DNA of 64,000 nt from Rostrohypoxylon terebratum (lineage: Eukaryota; Ascomycota; Sordariomycetes; Xylariales; Hypoxylaceae). A program made the translations under genes and the position numbers. The stretch lies in assembly GCA_022497145.1 (NCBI GenBank), contig MU385940.1:62001-126000 (forward strand). Direction: 5' to 3'. A model generated the notes under the pieces. It searched no databases. It saw only the letters and a program-made list of their open reading frames with translations, and was not told the origin of the DNA. Below, piece by piece: positions 45,829 to 59,600 of this stretch. The number at the start of each line of letters is the position of its first letter. Position 1 is the stretch's first letter.

Positions 45829-48598
45829 TTTTGGGCGGAGCGTACAAATTTGAAGCGTGGAGTTTTAGGTCCTCAGTTATCACCATACCAATTGATTCAG
45901 AGTACTCCCGAGCCAGTTGGCTCAACATCTCCTTTAGCATAACCTAGGGCCCAGGTCCTCGCTAACAGCGTGCTGATATCAAACCATTCATCTGCGAATT
46001 ATCTTGTCTGCTGTGCATCTTTACAGTATTTGCCACATTTCTACTTAGCTCTACGGGTTGCTGCGAGACAGTTTTCAATTCGGTGCCAATTATTCCCTAA
46101 GCGCATTAATAATAGCCTCTAATTATTATTCGAAATCGAGACAGTGCATATACCCAAATCAAAAGGTCCGATGAATAATGCGTTAACTCTATCTATAGAC
46201 GTGATATATTCTATACTATTAAAAGCTTGTTTGGTCTCTATTTGTATCATCGTAACAAGCGAATAGTTCACCTCCTAAAGATACCCTATTAAGGTCAGGC
46301 TAAAGGAAAATCTCTCGAGAGCAAGGAGCGAGCCGCAGCCCCGGCGCCCCAGAGGAGGAAATCTAGGATTCTAGGTAGCATCTTGAACAAGTTGCTTGGC
46401 TCCCACGACATAAACAACACTATCCAAAGCCCCTAAATATGTTCCGTTAACATTCGCGGTTTTATAAGTACTCTGGGGCTTAGACCAGTGGCCTTTTATA
46501 GCAGCCTAGGTGATCACTTACACTTCACCATCCACCCTTGTATATCTGGCAATCTCACTAAAGGCGAGACTACAGTGGCCGCTATCGCAGGCACTGCATA
46601 ATACATTTCACCATCCGTAAATGTCGATATGATAGTTAACTTCGGACTATTATCGCGTTCCATGATACGTACCATCTATATTCCTATGCTCACAATCAAC
46701 TAGTTAACTAGTATCTAGTAAACGACATCCTATGGCAGAGGCCTACGACGATTTGTGAAGGTCGGTCTAGTGGAGTCTCTTACCGAACCCGAACCCGAGA
46801 GTCGAAACACCCAATGTTGTTTTCCGGAGATTCCTCAAACTTCTGTAGATTTACTCATCAATCGCATTATGATCATGCAAAGGCATTTGGAAGAGGTATC
46901 GTCAATTGAGGGGTTGATAGAGTACCTTTTTGAAAAACGGTGATGGATGTCTAACCAGGTGCCAGGAGACAAGTATCAATTTGCATGAACCATGAACCAA
47001 AAATACAGTGACCGATATCTGAGATACTGTGTTGAGACCAATCAAAATCAACTTAGGATCCATATCACACTATATACGGAAAGATGAGAGCTACTTCAAC
47101 CAATCAAATTCAATATTAGCTTGCACAGTATGTCCATACTCGCTGAGTGATTCTATTATTCCATATCATTGATCACCAATCCCACCTAGTCCCACCACGA
47201 TCTTACATAGATTCCGACCAGCCCCGCCAACCATCTCGGCTTCGTTATCTCTAGCTATTCGACAGTGCCTATCTATGTAGTATTCGGCTCGGGATCCATG
47301 TCATTGAATCTGGGGAGCGTATAGTGGAGACCAGTGTAGATGACTTCAAATACGACGGAATTACACGCAGCACCAAAGCCGAGAGCATCACCAACCTAAG
47401 ACATAATTTATTCAGCGTACTACCGCTACCCCAACATAACCCTTAAGGCTACATTGATGGAACGACTAATCGCTACTAAATGCCAGGTAGGCATCTCGTG
47501 CTATCATTTCTATGAGCTAGGTACTCGCGCTTCCCACAAAAGTGAAAGACTAATTCTCCATGATCCAAAAGGGAATAATACCCATCATGACTTTTTCGAC
47601 GGCTGGACGAGAGTTCTCCGGCTCCAGCCGGGGTAAGGGAGATCTAGGAAACTTGTAGATCTCCCTATCGTAAGGTGGCACTCATTTGAAAAAGCAGAAC
47701 AATGGAGGACGATGGTCATTAAATTGGAGCATACGTGTAAAATGGAACGATGAGTCTGAGATCAAGAGGTTCTATATTCCTGTTGAAGCTTGTATTCCCC
47801 AAATAGCTGGTGCAAAGCTTCTTTGGTAGCCCATAACATTGATCAACACTTATATTCGAATTTCCTGGGAGAAAGCATGCACTCACGCATCGAAGTAACG
47901 ATACCGATTTTTAATTGACACAACTAGGTTAAGCCAATCCAGGTTCATAACATACCGGGTTCTACATTCAGAGGAAAGAAACCTAGGTAATAACAACCCA
48001 CTCAGGAACCCAATAGAGTGACCATTCATCGTATTATATGATATTGGGTACCTATCTACCTAGGCAGTGAATATTGAATTATGTGGAGGGAGCCGATCTT
48101 CCATATATCCGTCAGAACGCGTTTACGATTGCTCGGATGACAGGGGTCGGATACCAATGCCGAACCGAACGAAGAGATTCCGAAGCCAATCACTACGGAA
48201 AGGCCATTCTACGGCATCCATCCTCAAGATAGGGATAAGTGACCGTTACCGTCTAAATCACCACTCTATCTAGGAGTGCGATGGATCAATGCAGGTAGTT
48301 AGTCAATAGGAAGGAGTCGCGATAAGAAGGATGGAAGAATGGTGTGTATCGGAATAGAACCGGATGTTCCTCAAGCCTAACTCGCTCATCAGACGCGGGT
48401 CTACAATACCTGAGGATATTTCACGATGTTGAAAGGCCGGCGCGTTTCGATATAACGCTATCGTTGTCATACCATTATATGTTTGTTCCTTCAATCCATT
48501 ACGAATTGCACGAATGACGTGAACTGCGAAATACTCTACAGCAACCTACCTTCTGATAATTCCGTGTCTCTATATCATTCTATAGTTCCTATATAATA
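45829..48598. other. Long non-coding stretch with gene relics
   Basis: No intact gene can be assembled over 2.8 kb. The minus strand between about 47270 and 48040 contains short coding-like segments broken by stops (listed separately). The rest is AT-rich with no repeats I can name. Confidence 0.5.
47272..48040 (-). pseudogene. Possible degenerate gene, unidentified
   Basis: On the minus strand several separated segments read like protein: GHSIGFLSGLLLPRFLSS running into NLDWLNLVVSIKNRYRYFDA before a GTGAGT donor-like site (about 48035-47895); PPYDREIYKFPRSPLPRL and PAVEKVMMGIIPFWIMEN (about 47680-47555); and, after a CTTAG acceptor-like site, VGDALGFGAACNSVVFEVIY ending in a stop near 47272. 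Stops interrupt them and I cannot name the family. This is tentative. Confidence 0.3.
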
Positions 48599-49767
48599 AT
48601 GCCGGCCTTAACCATCAGCCCAGTTACCACCACGCCCCCAACCTTTCCTCCCAAAGCGCCTCATGTTATTGGACCCAAGACGAAGAACGCCACGCGCCCC
48701 AGCGTAGATATACCTCAGTTCGTGATCGACGAAGCTCGCGCGACCGAGCCAGTGGCCTGGGATGTGAACAAACACTTCACCTTCCAACCCCCGGCTAAGA
48801 TCCATACAATGAAGGATATTGGCCTCGAGGGCCATGGAATTTCAACGACAGCTGTCTCAGACCCTTTCCCCCTATTCTCGCAAGAGGCAATGCTACAGAT
48901 GAGGAGGGAGATCTTCAGCGACTCGGTGCTTGAAAACTGTCGATATGCTTCTACTTTCAGCGCGAACATGGTACGCGGAATGGGTCCGTAGTAAGTTCCG
49001 ATATATCTCCAAGCTACTCGTTCATGTTCTAACATATATACAGGCGAGCTCCTTTTACATACGATGCTTGGTGGTCTCCGGAGGTTCTTGCTAAGATCTC
49101 CGAAGTAGCCGGTATCGAGCTTGTCCCGGCCTTCGACTTCGAAATCGCTAACATCAACATCTCAATCAACGACGAGAGCAACGCAGTTGAAGATGGTGAT
49201 AATACCACATCATTCGCGTGGCATTATGATAGCTTTCCTTTCGTCTGTGTTACCATGGTTTCCGACTGCACCGGTATGGTCGGAGGCGAAACTGCGATAC
49301 AATTGCCCAGTGGAGAGATACGAAAAATTCGAGGACCTGCAATGGTAAATATTCCCCAGCTTATTAGCTTATTGTTAATATCCCACTATAGGTAACCTTT
49401 GCTGATGGCATGTTAGGGCTCTGCTGTCGTCATGCAGGGCAGATACATATACCACCAAGCTCTGAAAGCTTTCGGGGGGCGCGAACGCATCTCTATGGTA
49501 ACAGCTTTACGGCCCAAGTCCCCTTTCGTCCGAGACGAGATCATCCTGACTGGCTCGCGAGCCATCAGCAACCTCTCGGAGCTCTACCCGCAATATACTG
49601 AGTACAGGTTGGAGATTCTCGAAGAGCGCTTCCGTGCAAAGCTAAAGGAGGAACGCCGCCGAGGCGCTATGCGAAAGCCATTTGACTTGGCTAACATCAG
49701 AGGCTTCTTGACGGAGCAGAAGGAGTATCTGGAGTCTATGCTGGAGGAGCTTTATGAAGTCGAGTAA
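48599..49767 (+). CDS. Fe(II)/2-oxoglutarate dioxygenase-like fungal protein
   Basis: Three exons give 343 residues. The middle exon has TTSFAWHYDSFPFVC (an HxD metal-site pattern) followed by VTMVSDCTGMVGGETAIQLP, and the last exon has GSAVVMQGRYIYHQAL, which can supply the distal His. This pattern is common in uncharacterised fungal proteins annotated as Fe2OG-dioxygenase-like. The second intron (49345-49416) is clean. The first is odd: the consensus donor at 48991 (GTAAGT) with acceptor 49043 yields TA|G, an in-frame stop. Donor 48984 (GTCCGT) with acceptor 49048 keeps the frame (GMAPFTYDAW). The coordinates assume the latter. A role in the nearby polyketide cluster is possible but unproven. 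Confidence 0.72.
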
Positions 49768-51236
49768 TGTACCAACCTAGGTAACTAGGTACCTAGTAGT
49801 ACCTAAGCGTCGGAGTCAATTTCCACCTTGCATATCGTGTGTAATAGTTTGTATCCCAGGCTGAACAGAAGCGTAACTGTTCAAAGTCACTAACGAATTA
49901 ATGAGAAACGTCAAACTTATCTTCTATTTGGTACCTACCTACCTATTAGTCTTTGACAAAGTTTGACCTTACATTTCATGCCCAACACTGAGGTTGAAAA
50001 GGTGATCTCTATATCTCGGAGCTCTGACAAGCCATCTACCCTAAGCCTGAGAGATGATATAAGTACCGACTTAGGTACTTTTGAGCGCCAGATCTATAAG
50101 GGTGTTAAAAGTTTCCTAACTTAGATCTACTTTAATAATTCGCAGCGACTCACTTATACCGCTAGGTTCTCCCCATCGAAAGCGCTTTAGTTGAAGGAAT
50201 CCTTGATGCATCGATCTCATACCTACTAGGTACCTACCTAATATAATTAGGTACATAGGTGGGGATGTGTTTTAAGCACTCGCAGATAGCTGGAGATGTC
50301 GTTTAGCGGTTATTGAGGCATCGCAGCGCTACTACAGTAGTAGGTAGGTACCTAGTAGGTACCTACACAAGACCTTTGAGTATTATTATTTAAAACAGAC
50401 TTGGCGGTAACTTTCATGATGCGGATCCATATTACGACCACCGCTCCCCAGACTTTTGTACCTAAATAGTTCCTCTTCTCGTTGATGAGGTTTTTTCTGA
50501 GATAAAAGGTATGAAGGTAGACATGGTTTTGTTGTTGGTTTGCAGAGTAGGCATGAATCGTTGTCCTTGCATCACTAGCCCCCAATTCTGCGATCAGCTC
50601 TAGCTGGACCTTAGGCCTTTATGGGGCTATGACAACAAACCTGCATGCTTTTTACTAGGTATTGTACCTACCGTGGGTCCCCGAATAATGTTAGTAAGAT
50701 TTCTGAAAATGACCCCATCGTCAACCTAACACAAAAGTACTATACTACCTAGTTTCAACGTAAAATAAAACCGCGAAAATTTACCTATCCTTGAAAAGTA
50801 TAGGTTCTTCATATGTTTTACCTTTTGTAACCTAATAGTTTATTACAGTTATAAAAATATGAAAAGGCGGATGTTTTAATAATACTGTACGTCTTAAAGC
50901 CTTGTCCGATACTTGAGAACCCTGGCGAAAATCTGTATCAGGTTAAGCCATTATTTCAAGGGTGCAAGTGTACTAATATTACATCAGCCCCAAACCCCAG
51001 GCCTAAACACATGCACCTAATAAGCCTACCTAATAAGTAATAAGTAGGTATCCAAGTACCCAGGTAGGCTGGCACTTTCGAGATGGAGGAGGCTGGGAGG
51101 TAGAAATAAATGGAACATAAATTCATACCCCAATCATTAGCATAAGTACCAGTTAAATTCCTTAATGACATAACGGGTCGGTTTATTTGGTTTGTTATGT
51201 TTTCCATTGTGTCTCCCCATCTATACCAGCTGAACC
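49768..51236. other. Intergenic, rich in TAGGTACC words
   Basis: About 1.5 kb without a supported exon. It has dense CCTAGGTA/GGTACCTA clusters at 49776-49806, 50220-50260 and 50338-50364, and AT-rich DNA at 50700-50900. Confidence 0.6.
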
Positions 51237-53083
51237 ATGGAGTGGCCTTCCAAATCTGACCCATTTATAGCCCCTCATCTGCTGGATTTATTCGACGGTG
51301 ACTTAGAGGTTCTTCAAGCTGGGCAAAAATGCCAGGTAATCCAAAATCAGACGGATTTATCTAGCCGACAAAAGGTGAGTGAATTGTGTACCTGGCAGGC
51401 CTGGTATTCTTGGATAGAAATCCAGGTAGGAATCATGTTTACTGATTGTTTTTAGACCGAAAAAATTGTTTTGGCTGATGATCAGCAATGGCAAACATGG
51501 ACAGAGGTAGGCAGATGATTTTTTGTCTATGTCAATGTCTACCTCCATCCTAACTGGAACATCTTTTACGTCTTTTGATAGAGCACTTTATGATTCATAT
51601 TTGCGTGGCAGTCTCGGAAATTTGCTAGAAATGAGGATTATGCCCTTCCTTTCCCAATTGATGACTTGCCCAGGAAGGAAGTTGTAATCATGTATGTATT
51701 ACGTCCTCTCATCATCTCTATCATTATGTCGCGTTGCGCTTTAGGCACAATAGGCTTATCCATGTGAATTTAACGTCTTCAGTTGCATTCCTAGGGCAAA
51801 AGGCATACAGTTAGCAAACAAATATGAGGAATCAGGGTATACAGATCTTCCTTTGAGTGAGAAAAGCTTGGAAAGTTGGCGATCAATAGTCAAGGCATTT
51901 CACTTGCCTGGCCATTTCCCAATGCTGGCGACAAGGAAACAAACATCTGTAATTTCTATCGCTCGCACTCACAAGTTCGGTAATGCGACTGAGACACTCT
52001 GGATGCACACTGTGGTCACAAATCCTGATTTTGGCCAAGAGCCATTTGCTATGGCTTCAACTCATTTCGAAGAAAGAAACCTAACACTCGGAGTCATGTT
52101 CGGTTGCTCGGACCTTCAAGTCGAACGCATCAAGGCCCTCATAGATTGTTGGGAGGATGCAACGGAACATCCCTTTTTAATGTTAGGAATCTCGGCCGAG
52201 TTACAACTTGATCGCGCTGTCGCCATGGTGCATGCCATCCGCAAGGATTATAAAAATATTTTGAAAAAGGTAGAAAGAGAAGCTCAGAGAAAAGGTAAAA
52301 ATCGTTTTGGCTGGGAAATAATCAATGAGGTTAGGTCGACTCGCGAAAGAAGTAGGGAAATCGAAGAAGAAGTCGGGGAAACGAAACGGCAGTTATCCAA
52401 AGCCCGCCTGTCAGCCCTGGACACCCTCCAGAATCGCCACACTCCAATTTTACAAACGACCGAGGGAAATGAAATTACATACTTGATCTCGGAACGGTTT
52501 AATGACATAATTGAGAGGCTTGGCAGCTTAGGTGTCCAGTGTCAAATCATTAGCGAAGGTATTACCTTTACCAGCGACATAGTGAGTTGCTTACCATTTA
52601 GCATTGTTATCTGAGCTGTTTAGTTCAAAAGAACATCCCTTTGATTAACTATAGATATTTAGATCAGAAACGAACTGTCAAGGCAAGAGTCTCAAGCATT
52701 CACTACCGGTTTCTCCCTCGTGGCTATGATCTACCTACCCCTGACAACTATGGCTGTAGGTTTCTAAACATGCATGGTAGTGAATAAAGTCTAACAAGAT
52801 AGGACAGACCATCTTTGCAATGCCAATCTTTCAATGGTCTAATGACTGGAGAAATCTACAATATCAACCAGTTGGCAGCGGGAGCGCATCTTCTAATTCC
52901 AACCTTACAAGTTCCAACGAAGGGACAGCGCCACCGGTGGTTTCTGGTTACATCTGGATATATGTCGGAACATCCATCGGGTTGTCGCTTATCACCTTTT
53001 TCGGCTTCCGAATATACATGAAAGTCCTAAATGGCGAGTCCACATTCGGGGGAACTCTCTCAATTTTCGATCTCACCAGGTAA
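51237..53083 (+). CDS. CorA-like membrane protein
   Basis: Six exons (51237-51374, 51456-51506, 51612-51691, 51795-52581, 52663-52755, 52808-53083) assemble to 474 residues. The large fourth exon ends in a helical Lys/Glu-rich segment (REIEEEVGETKRQLSKARLS). The following exons give RNELSRQESQAFTTGFSLVA, then two hydrophobic segments, MIYLPLTTMATIFAMPIFQW and YIWIYVGTSIGLSLITFFGF. This layout (long cytoplasmic helix bundle, two C-terminal TM helices, TTMATIFAM after the first) matches fungal CorA/ZntB-like proteins. The GMN ion-selectivity motif is absent (AMP at that place), so magnesium transport should not be assumed. The first two exons are the least certain. CCAG|GTAAG at 53080 could continue the gene. 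Confidence 0.7.
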
Positions 53084-53685
53084 GTAATACTGTATATCTT
53101 TGCTTCCAATTCCTCATGGGGCAATTTCTGAAGGCAGCATATAGGTCTATTAAGAGTTACAAGGCAAATATCACAGTCCGCGTAAGAGATATTAAAAGAT
53201 CAACCCTACCTAGGTAGTCGCCATTTCCGGTTGAATGCTTTGGCTTTCATTACAGAAATCTGTTCTTTGATTGGATGGATATCTAGAATGTGTTAGAGGT
53301 TTTGAGTGTTAACTGATGGAATATGTTCTCGAGGATATAAATTTGGTATCTTCTGGTTGGAGGTTGTTCGCCAGCAGCTGTTTCGGCACTGTTATATCAG
53401 GTACCTAGTAGCTAGGTGGGTATTCTTTTTAGTTTATTTTGACGTTAGAGTAGTTTGTACATGAAAAGTAATACTTGGTACTAATATCTGGTACATACTT
53501 AACCTACCTCTCACTTAGTAGGTACCTAAATAATGTGCATCCAGTGCTTGGTAGGGACGGAACAGGATCACTTAGAGCCTCACGGAAGTTCCACCGACCC
53601 TAGCCCCTGACACCTATGGTCCTATGTACCTGGTATAGGTAGTAGTACCTAGGAATGAACCAACTGCCATTCGAGCAGTCTAAAG
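53084..53685. other. Convergent intergenic region
   Basis: This lies between the CorA-like gene and the polyketide synthase 3' end. It has CCTAGGTA words at 53210, 53400 and 53520-53530. No exon is seen unless the CorA-like gene extends. Confidence 0.55.
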
Positions 53686-56600
53686 TTATTCTAGACGACC
53701 AAGAAATCCTATCTTCCTCCACTCTTTCACATATCGACGCGCTCTTTCGGCGGGGACCGGTCCCTGAGCCGCAAGTGTTGATGAATGTTCTTCAGTCTGG
53801 GTCGTATCTAAGACAACGCCCCCACATGACATGCGCGTAAAATGCATCTCTAAAAAGTCCACCAATCTCCATGCAGGATTCTCGTTCTCTGTCACCAACG
53901 GTGACCGTTTGACTTTCCGGATCCATTCTGAGAACGGCACAATATTCTCTCTAGGAATACCTAATTCCTCCGCCAGGACAACTACCATCTCCTCCCACGG
54001 CTGGCCTATTGGATTGTCAACATGATAGACGTGACCACTTGCTTTTTCGCTCAGCGCCAGGTCAGCAATAGTTGCAGCCACATTGTCCACTGGCACCCAC
54101 TGCAATCTCCCTTCGAAGGCTGGAAACGCACGAAGTGCCTCTGCAGACCGCACCAAAAAGGCAAAATGCTCGCTTGTATTCCACACACCAGTCTTCGTCG
54201 ACCCCGCGATCTGGCCTGGTCTGATTGCCATCGTCCGAAACCTGCTAGGATATCGATGCAAAGTCTCGTCTAGTAGCCGTTCGCACGTCCACTTGGCTTC
54301 ACAGTATCCGACCGGCAACACAGACTCCATGCGCACGCGTTCCTCAGGTACCAATCTGGTGGGATGTAGGCCGACGACCCCGATTGATGATACAAGTTGG
54401 AAGCATACCTTCTTGCCAGCCTCCCTCATTTTCTTACTGTGCGTGGAGATGTTAGCGGCGAGTCGGAGTAACTCTCGAAGAGCTTGGAATTGCGACTCGA
54501 AAGCACGCAGGGGCCTATGAGCGCTCATTGGCCATGCATTGTGCAATACATGTGTGCCGCATGCAACCAACCGTGCATATTCGGACGATGGGAGGCCTAG
54601 TTGTGGCTGAGTTGTATCCGCTTCGAGAATGTGCAATTTTGCCCAAGCGTCTGAGGACAAGGTTATGCCGCGAGACTCCAACGCTTTTCGCTGACGGTGT
54701 GAAGCTGAGGTGCCCGAATTTGATCGTCGGTTAAGGCAGACCACGGTGCTTACGCTGGGGTCCTCCGCAAAACAGGCAACGAGATGTGAACCCAAGCTCC
54801 CAGTAGCTCCTGTAATTATGACGACGGCGCCATTTTCCTTTTCTTGCTCTACATCATCCGTGTCGCCGCATAGTTCATCCATAAATGTCGCGAAATCAGC
54901 CGAGTACTGTGTTACATACTTCTCAGCCTCTTGTTCTCGAGCAACCACGGCGTCACCGCCATGAGATGTAGCTGGCTGGGGTATCACCAAGCTCATTAGT
55001 CCCTCACTCGTCGAGCTCCCAGATGCCAAAGCAAGTATAACCCTCTGAATGCGATTCTCTGTCAAATCGCCGCCCGTCCAGTCTACATGTCCAAAACCAG
55101 CATGTCGAAGTTGTATCTCCCAATGCTCAGCCGAGACAATGGCGTGTGATCTATCGTCTGCAAAACGCCACCAGTCATCAAGCAAGCCAAAAACTAAGTC
55201 GACAAATGGCAAGCTTTCAGTCATCTCGGTAAGCAAGAGAATTCCATCAGGGCGCAAGGCTGCACGGATATTGGTAGCGGCCGCTTTCAAATCGGCAGCA
55301 GCATGTACCGCATTACTAGCGATCACGATGTGCTGAGTGCCATTGAGGGATTCGGTAGGTGGCTGCTCAATATCATGTACAGCGAATCCCATGAAGGGGT
55401 AGCGCCCCCCAAACATACGGCGTGCTTGTAGCACCATCGATGTCGACAAGTCAGTCATGGTATATTCAACAGGAATCTTGAGACTATCAAGGAAAGGAGC
55501 CAATATGTGTGTGGTACCGCCTGTGCCGGCACCCATCTCAAGGATGCGTAGCGGACAGCGGAAATTCGGAGGAAGTTTCTCAACTACGAGCCGAATCGTG
55601 TCGCGCATCTGCTCGTAGAACAGACGATTGAAGGGCAAGTCGCTGTAGAGATCTCGCACTAGATCTCGTCCCTCGGGCGAGCCGAACAAGGCTTGAATGC
55701 CAGTTTTCCGGCCACTGAGCACTGCGGCCAAGTTCTTTCCTGCATGGTACGCCAGCTTATGCGCCACCACCCATTGGTCGTTCATTTGCAAGAGTTCTTG
55801 GAAGATGGCGTCGCTTGTTTTGCGTGGGGATGAAATGCTGGTGCGTATGATACTACCATCATCTCTATTGATCAATCGCGCGTCATTCTCAAGGAAGCTG
55901 TAGAGCCAATCGACCAGATGAGAGGTTTGATGTGTGTGCTTCACGAGCGGCAATATCTGGCCTGCAGTCGCGGTCTTGAGCGGACAGCCGAGTTCTTCAA
56001 AGGCCTCAACAATAAGTGCTACGCAGAGTCTATTTGAGCGAGCGACAATAACAGCATCCGTATTGTCAAGTTTGTTATCGCGGATTCGTTTGTCTGTAGA
56101 TATCTTAACTTGCGCGAAAGCTGTCAAAATATCAAGCTGTGATAAGGAAGAACAGTCGCTTCCATCCAAGTTAGTTACGTTCGCTACGGGTGGCTCAATT
56201 ACGACTTCGTTGTCCCGTTCGTCAATAGATGAGGAATCATCCACGTTTGGTGTTAGGATCGTGCTGACGTCGATAGATTCGTCCGAGAGTAGTCCGCCGC
56301 CATTTGAAGGAGAGGCCGAATTGATGTCGTCATCATAGCCTTCAGGATGAGCATGGCCACTTGGACCATACACGGCCCTTGAAATGCACGTTACGAAATC
56401 GCGGAAACTGGTGGCTTCGAAAAGAAGCTCAAGCGTATCAATCTTGCAACTGAACACCTTTTCGATCTCTCGAGATAATTCGGTACCTGCGAGCGAATCG
56501 ACCCCTAACTCAGCCAATTCCGAATCATCTTGGATTTCATTGGACTCGACGCCTGATACATTAGTTATGATATCTTTGACTTTCTGGCTTAACTCCAAAC

Positions 56601-59600
56601 GAGACAATCTAAATGTTTCAACATCATCTTGATGATTAATTGTCGGGTTTGGCGGCGTTAAAAGAGGTCCAGTTGGAGTAGCATCCGGCCTCGTGATTAC
56701 CACGTCGGCCTGGCCATTATCCGTTGTGGTTTGGAGAGCAGAGTCACCGGTGAGCCTTGCTAAAAGCCTGCTCATGGATAACCTAGGAATGCGGGTATAT
56801 CGGATACCAAGCATCACCTCGCTTAACCGACCATCTACCGCATCGAATACGAAAACGTCTGTCAGATAAGTTCTCTCTGACTCGCGATGGTGTCTTGCCC
56901 AGATGTGCCACTCCTTCCCGGACTGGCATATTCCATCTCGCGCAAGATCAGGTCTGCGCATAAGCGTCTCACATCCCGTAGCCAGGAAGACATCACCGCC
57001 TTTTGGCTCCCGGTCTGTCATACAGTTGACCCATACGCCTGCGACTTGACTGAATGAATCAGTAACCGGTGTATCATCTAACCAGTTCTTCGTCCTATTA
57101 TTACCAATAGTCGGATCATTCACAACACCCGCGCATTCATTCTCTCGACCTACTACCCTTCGCACACCACGGTATATGTTCCCATATTCGACAACATCAG
57201 ATAAGGAGCGATATACATTGCGCCCCTGGAGGACATCGTCCGCTTGTGCGTCATCTTGAAGCAATGAAACGCATTGCTTATGCGTCACCAATCGCTCATA
57301 CCGCGTGAACTCAGCTCTGTCATCTGGTGAGCGCAGCTCCAGTTGACCTTCTACGCATACTGTAGCGTCGTTGCTATTACGGCCGTTTGGCTGTTGTCCT
57401 ATAGGTGTGATAACAATCTTCCATGACCAGTGTCGGTTTGAAGGACTACCTTCGTCCTGCAACTCCATCCACGCTGTCTGAGAAGCGTTCAAGCATAATG
57501 GTGCATCATTACGCATATCGCGAATGACAGGGTACAGATTTTGGTCTTTCGAAACGCTATTGCTATCCTGAAGACTCAAAACGGCGTTGATGACCATGCT
57601 ATATTCTAGCGTGGCGGGGCATATTGGCGCTGTCTGAACAGCAACATGTCCCGCAACATACGTCTTGTACTTCTCGGACTCAGTATTTATTCTAAAGAGA
57701 GCCCGTCGCTTTTGTGTGTCTTGGTAGCCTATAAAGGTCCATAAACCGAGCGATGGATCGTCGCGCTCTGTAACTCCTGGTTGAGGCACTACCTGTGGTA
57801 GCTCCTTAAGGTCTAACCAGTGTCGTGTTTTTTCAAACTGGTACGGCGGCAAAAGTAGAGGTGTGTGGCATCGGGCTGCTTCTGCCCCATAGTGAGGCCA
57901 AAAGTTCACGCGCAGACCCTCTTTCCAGAGAGATAGTGTTGCATCTGTAAGACTGTCCATCCCTCGGTCTTCCGTGAGACTAACAGCCTGGAAGTGTGAA
58001 TTGTGACTCGATTTCGCCGTGCGTCGAGCCATGGATGTGATCTTGGAGGCAGAACCTGCTTCAAACCATATTGCTGAAGGATAATCCTCGGCTAGTCGTT
58101 GCACGGCATGATGGAAGAATACCGGATTCCGCATATGGTCAGCTACGAAGTTCGAGGTAAAAGGTTCAGCGATCGAAGATTTCTGTGTGGCCTTTTCAAT
58201 TCGAATAATAGGGCTATGAAATTCGAGGTCTTTGCCGACTTGCTCTAAGCCCGAGATCAGAGGTTCAACAAGAGCAGAGTGGAATGCATTTGTAACATTC
58301 AACTTCTTGCTCTTGATCGATGCGTACTCCGAATTCCCTGAGAGCATTTCGAGAACACTTTCAATGGCCGGCGTCGATCCGGCAAGCGTATAACTTTGCG
58401 GATCATTGTAGCAAGCAATACTCGCGGGGCTATCTCCTTGTTGATTTCGATTCGCCTCTGCTAAGAGTTTTTGAACAAGTTCCAACTCACCATCAACCGC
58501 CACCATAATGCCGCAATCTCGACCCCACGAGTCAGTTATGACTTCAGCGCGACCAGAAACCAATTTGATGGCGTCTCTGAGTGTCAAAACACCGGCAATG
58601 CACAGCGCTGTGATCTCACCAAAACTATGCCCTACAACTGCCTGGACAGTCACACCACAGTCCATCCAGCACCTTGCGCTCGCATATTGTAGAGCGAACA
58701 GCATTGTCTGGAGGTGGATCGGATCCAGAATGGGCCGCTTGGTGAAAATATCGGGCAAAATGCTCTTATGCCCAAGAAACCGTATTATGGTGTCGCATTC
58801 ATTCAAGTGGTGACGGATCCGTGGCACATTCTCATATACCACAAGATCTAGGCCAACGGACGTAGATGTTTGCCCGCCAAAGCACAGGATCACGGGCCTG
58901 GAAGTTTTGACCTGGACATGTTTTGATGCCTTGGCCGGAGAGATCTGTTCGAGTAAATCGGCAATACTTCTGCATCGAAAATGAAGGGCGCGAGGCAGGG
59001 TAGTGTTTGACTGGCGGTTCACATTAAAGGAGATATCAGATAGAGAGATGTTATCAATCTTTCCCCTGACAAAGTCCGCGAGCTTGGCGCAATACGCCTC
59101 GATGCTACGACCGTCGAACCCTGCAATCCAGAATGGATATGTCATGTTTTCAGAGATACAGGCCGAGTTTTCAAGCGATCGGGGAGGAGCTTGCTTTACA
59201 GCTATGGCAGCAATCGAACCGCCCGCACCGTAATTATTGATCAATGCTGCCTTCTCATTTTCCTCCCAAGGTAACAAGCTCGTTGGCACATCAATCATAT
59301 CGGAGATGGATGTATTAATGCGATGACTCATCTTAGAGTAGCTTGGCTGCGGCGGAATGAAGCTTTCGTTCATCATGAGGATAACCTTGATTAGCGAAAT
59401 CACACCGGAAGAGCTTTCAGTGTGTCCCACGAGTCCTTTGACTGAGCCCATCGGAAGTGGTCTATATCGAGCTATTCCACCCAAGGCAGCGCGCACGCTT
59501 TCATATTCCGCCGGATCACCGACGGGTGTACCTGTTCCCTATATCCACGACATTAATTTACGAGTCTGCTTGGAAAGCTTGGCAACGTACATGAGCTTCT

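Noticed and set aside
48599..49767. Assigning the dioxygenase-like gene as the ring-expanding TropC homologue of a tropolone cluster
   Set aside because: Its HxD region belongs to a different fungal family, and it lies 5 kb beyond another gene from the PKS; no motif supports that role.
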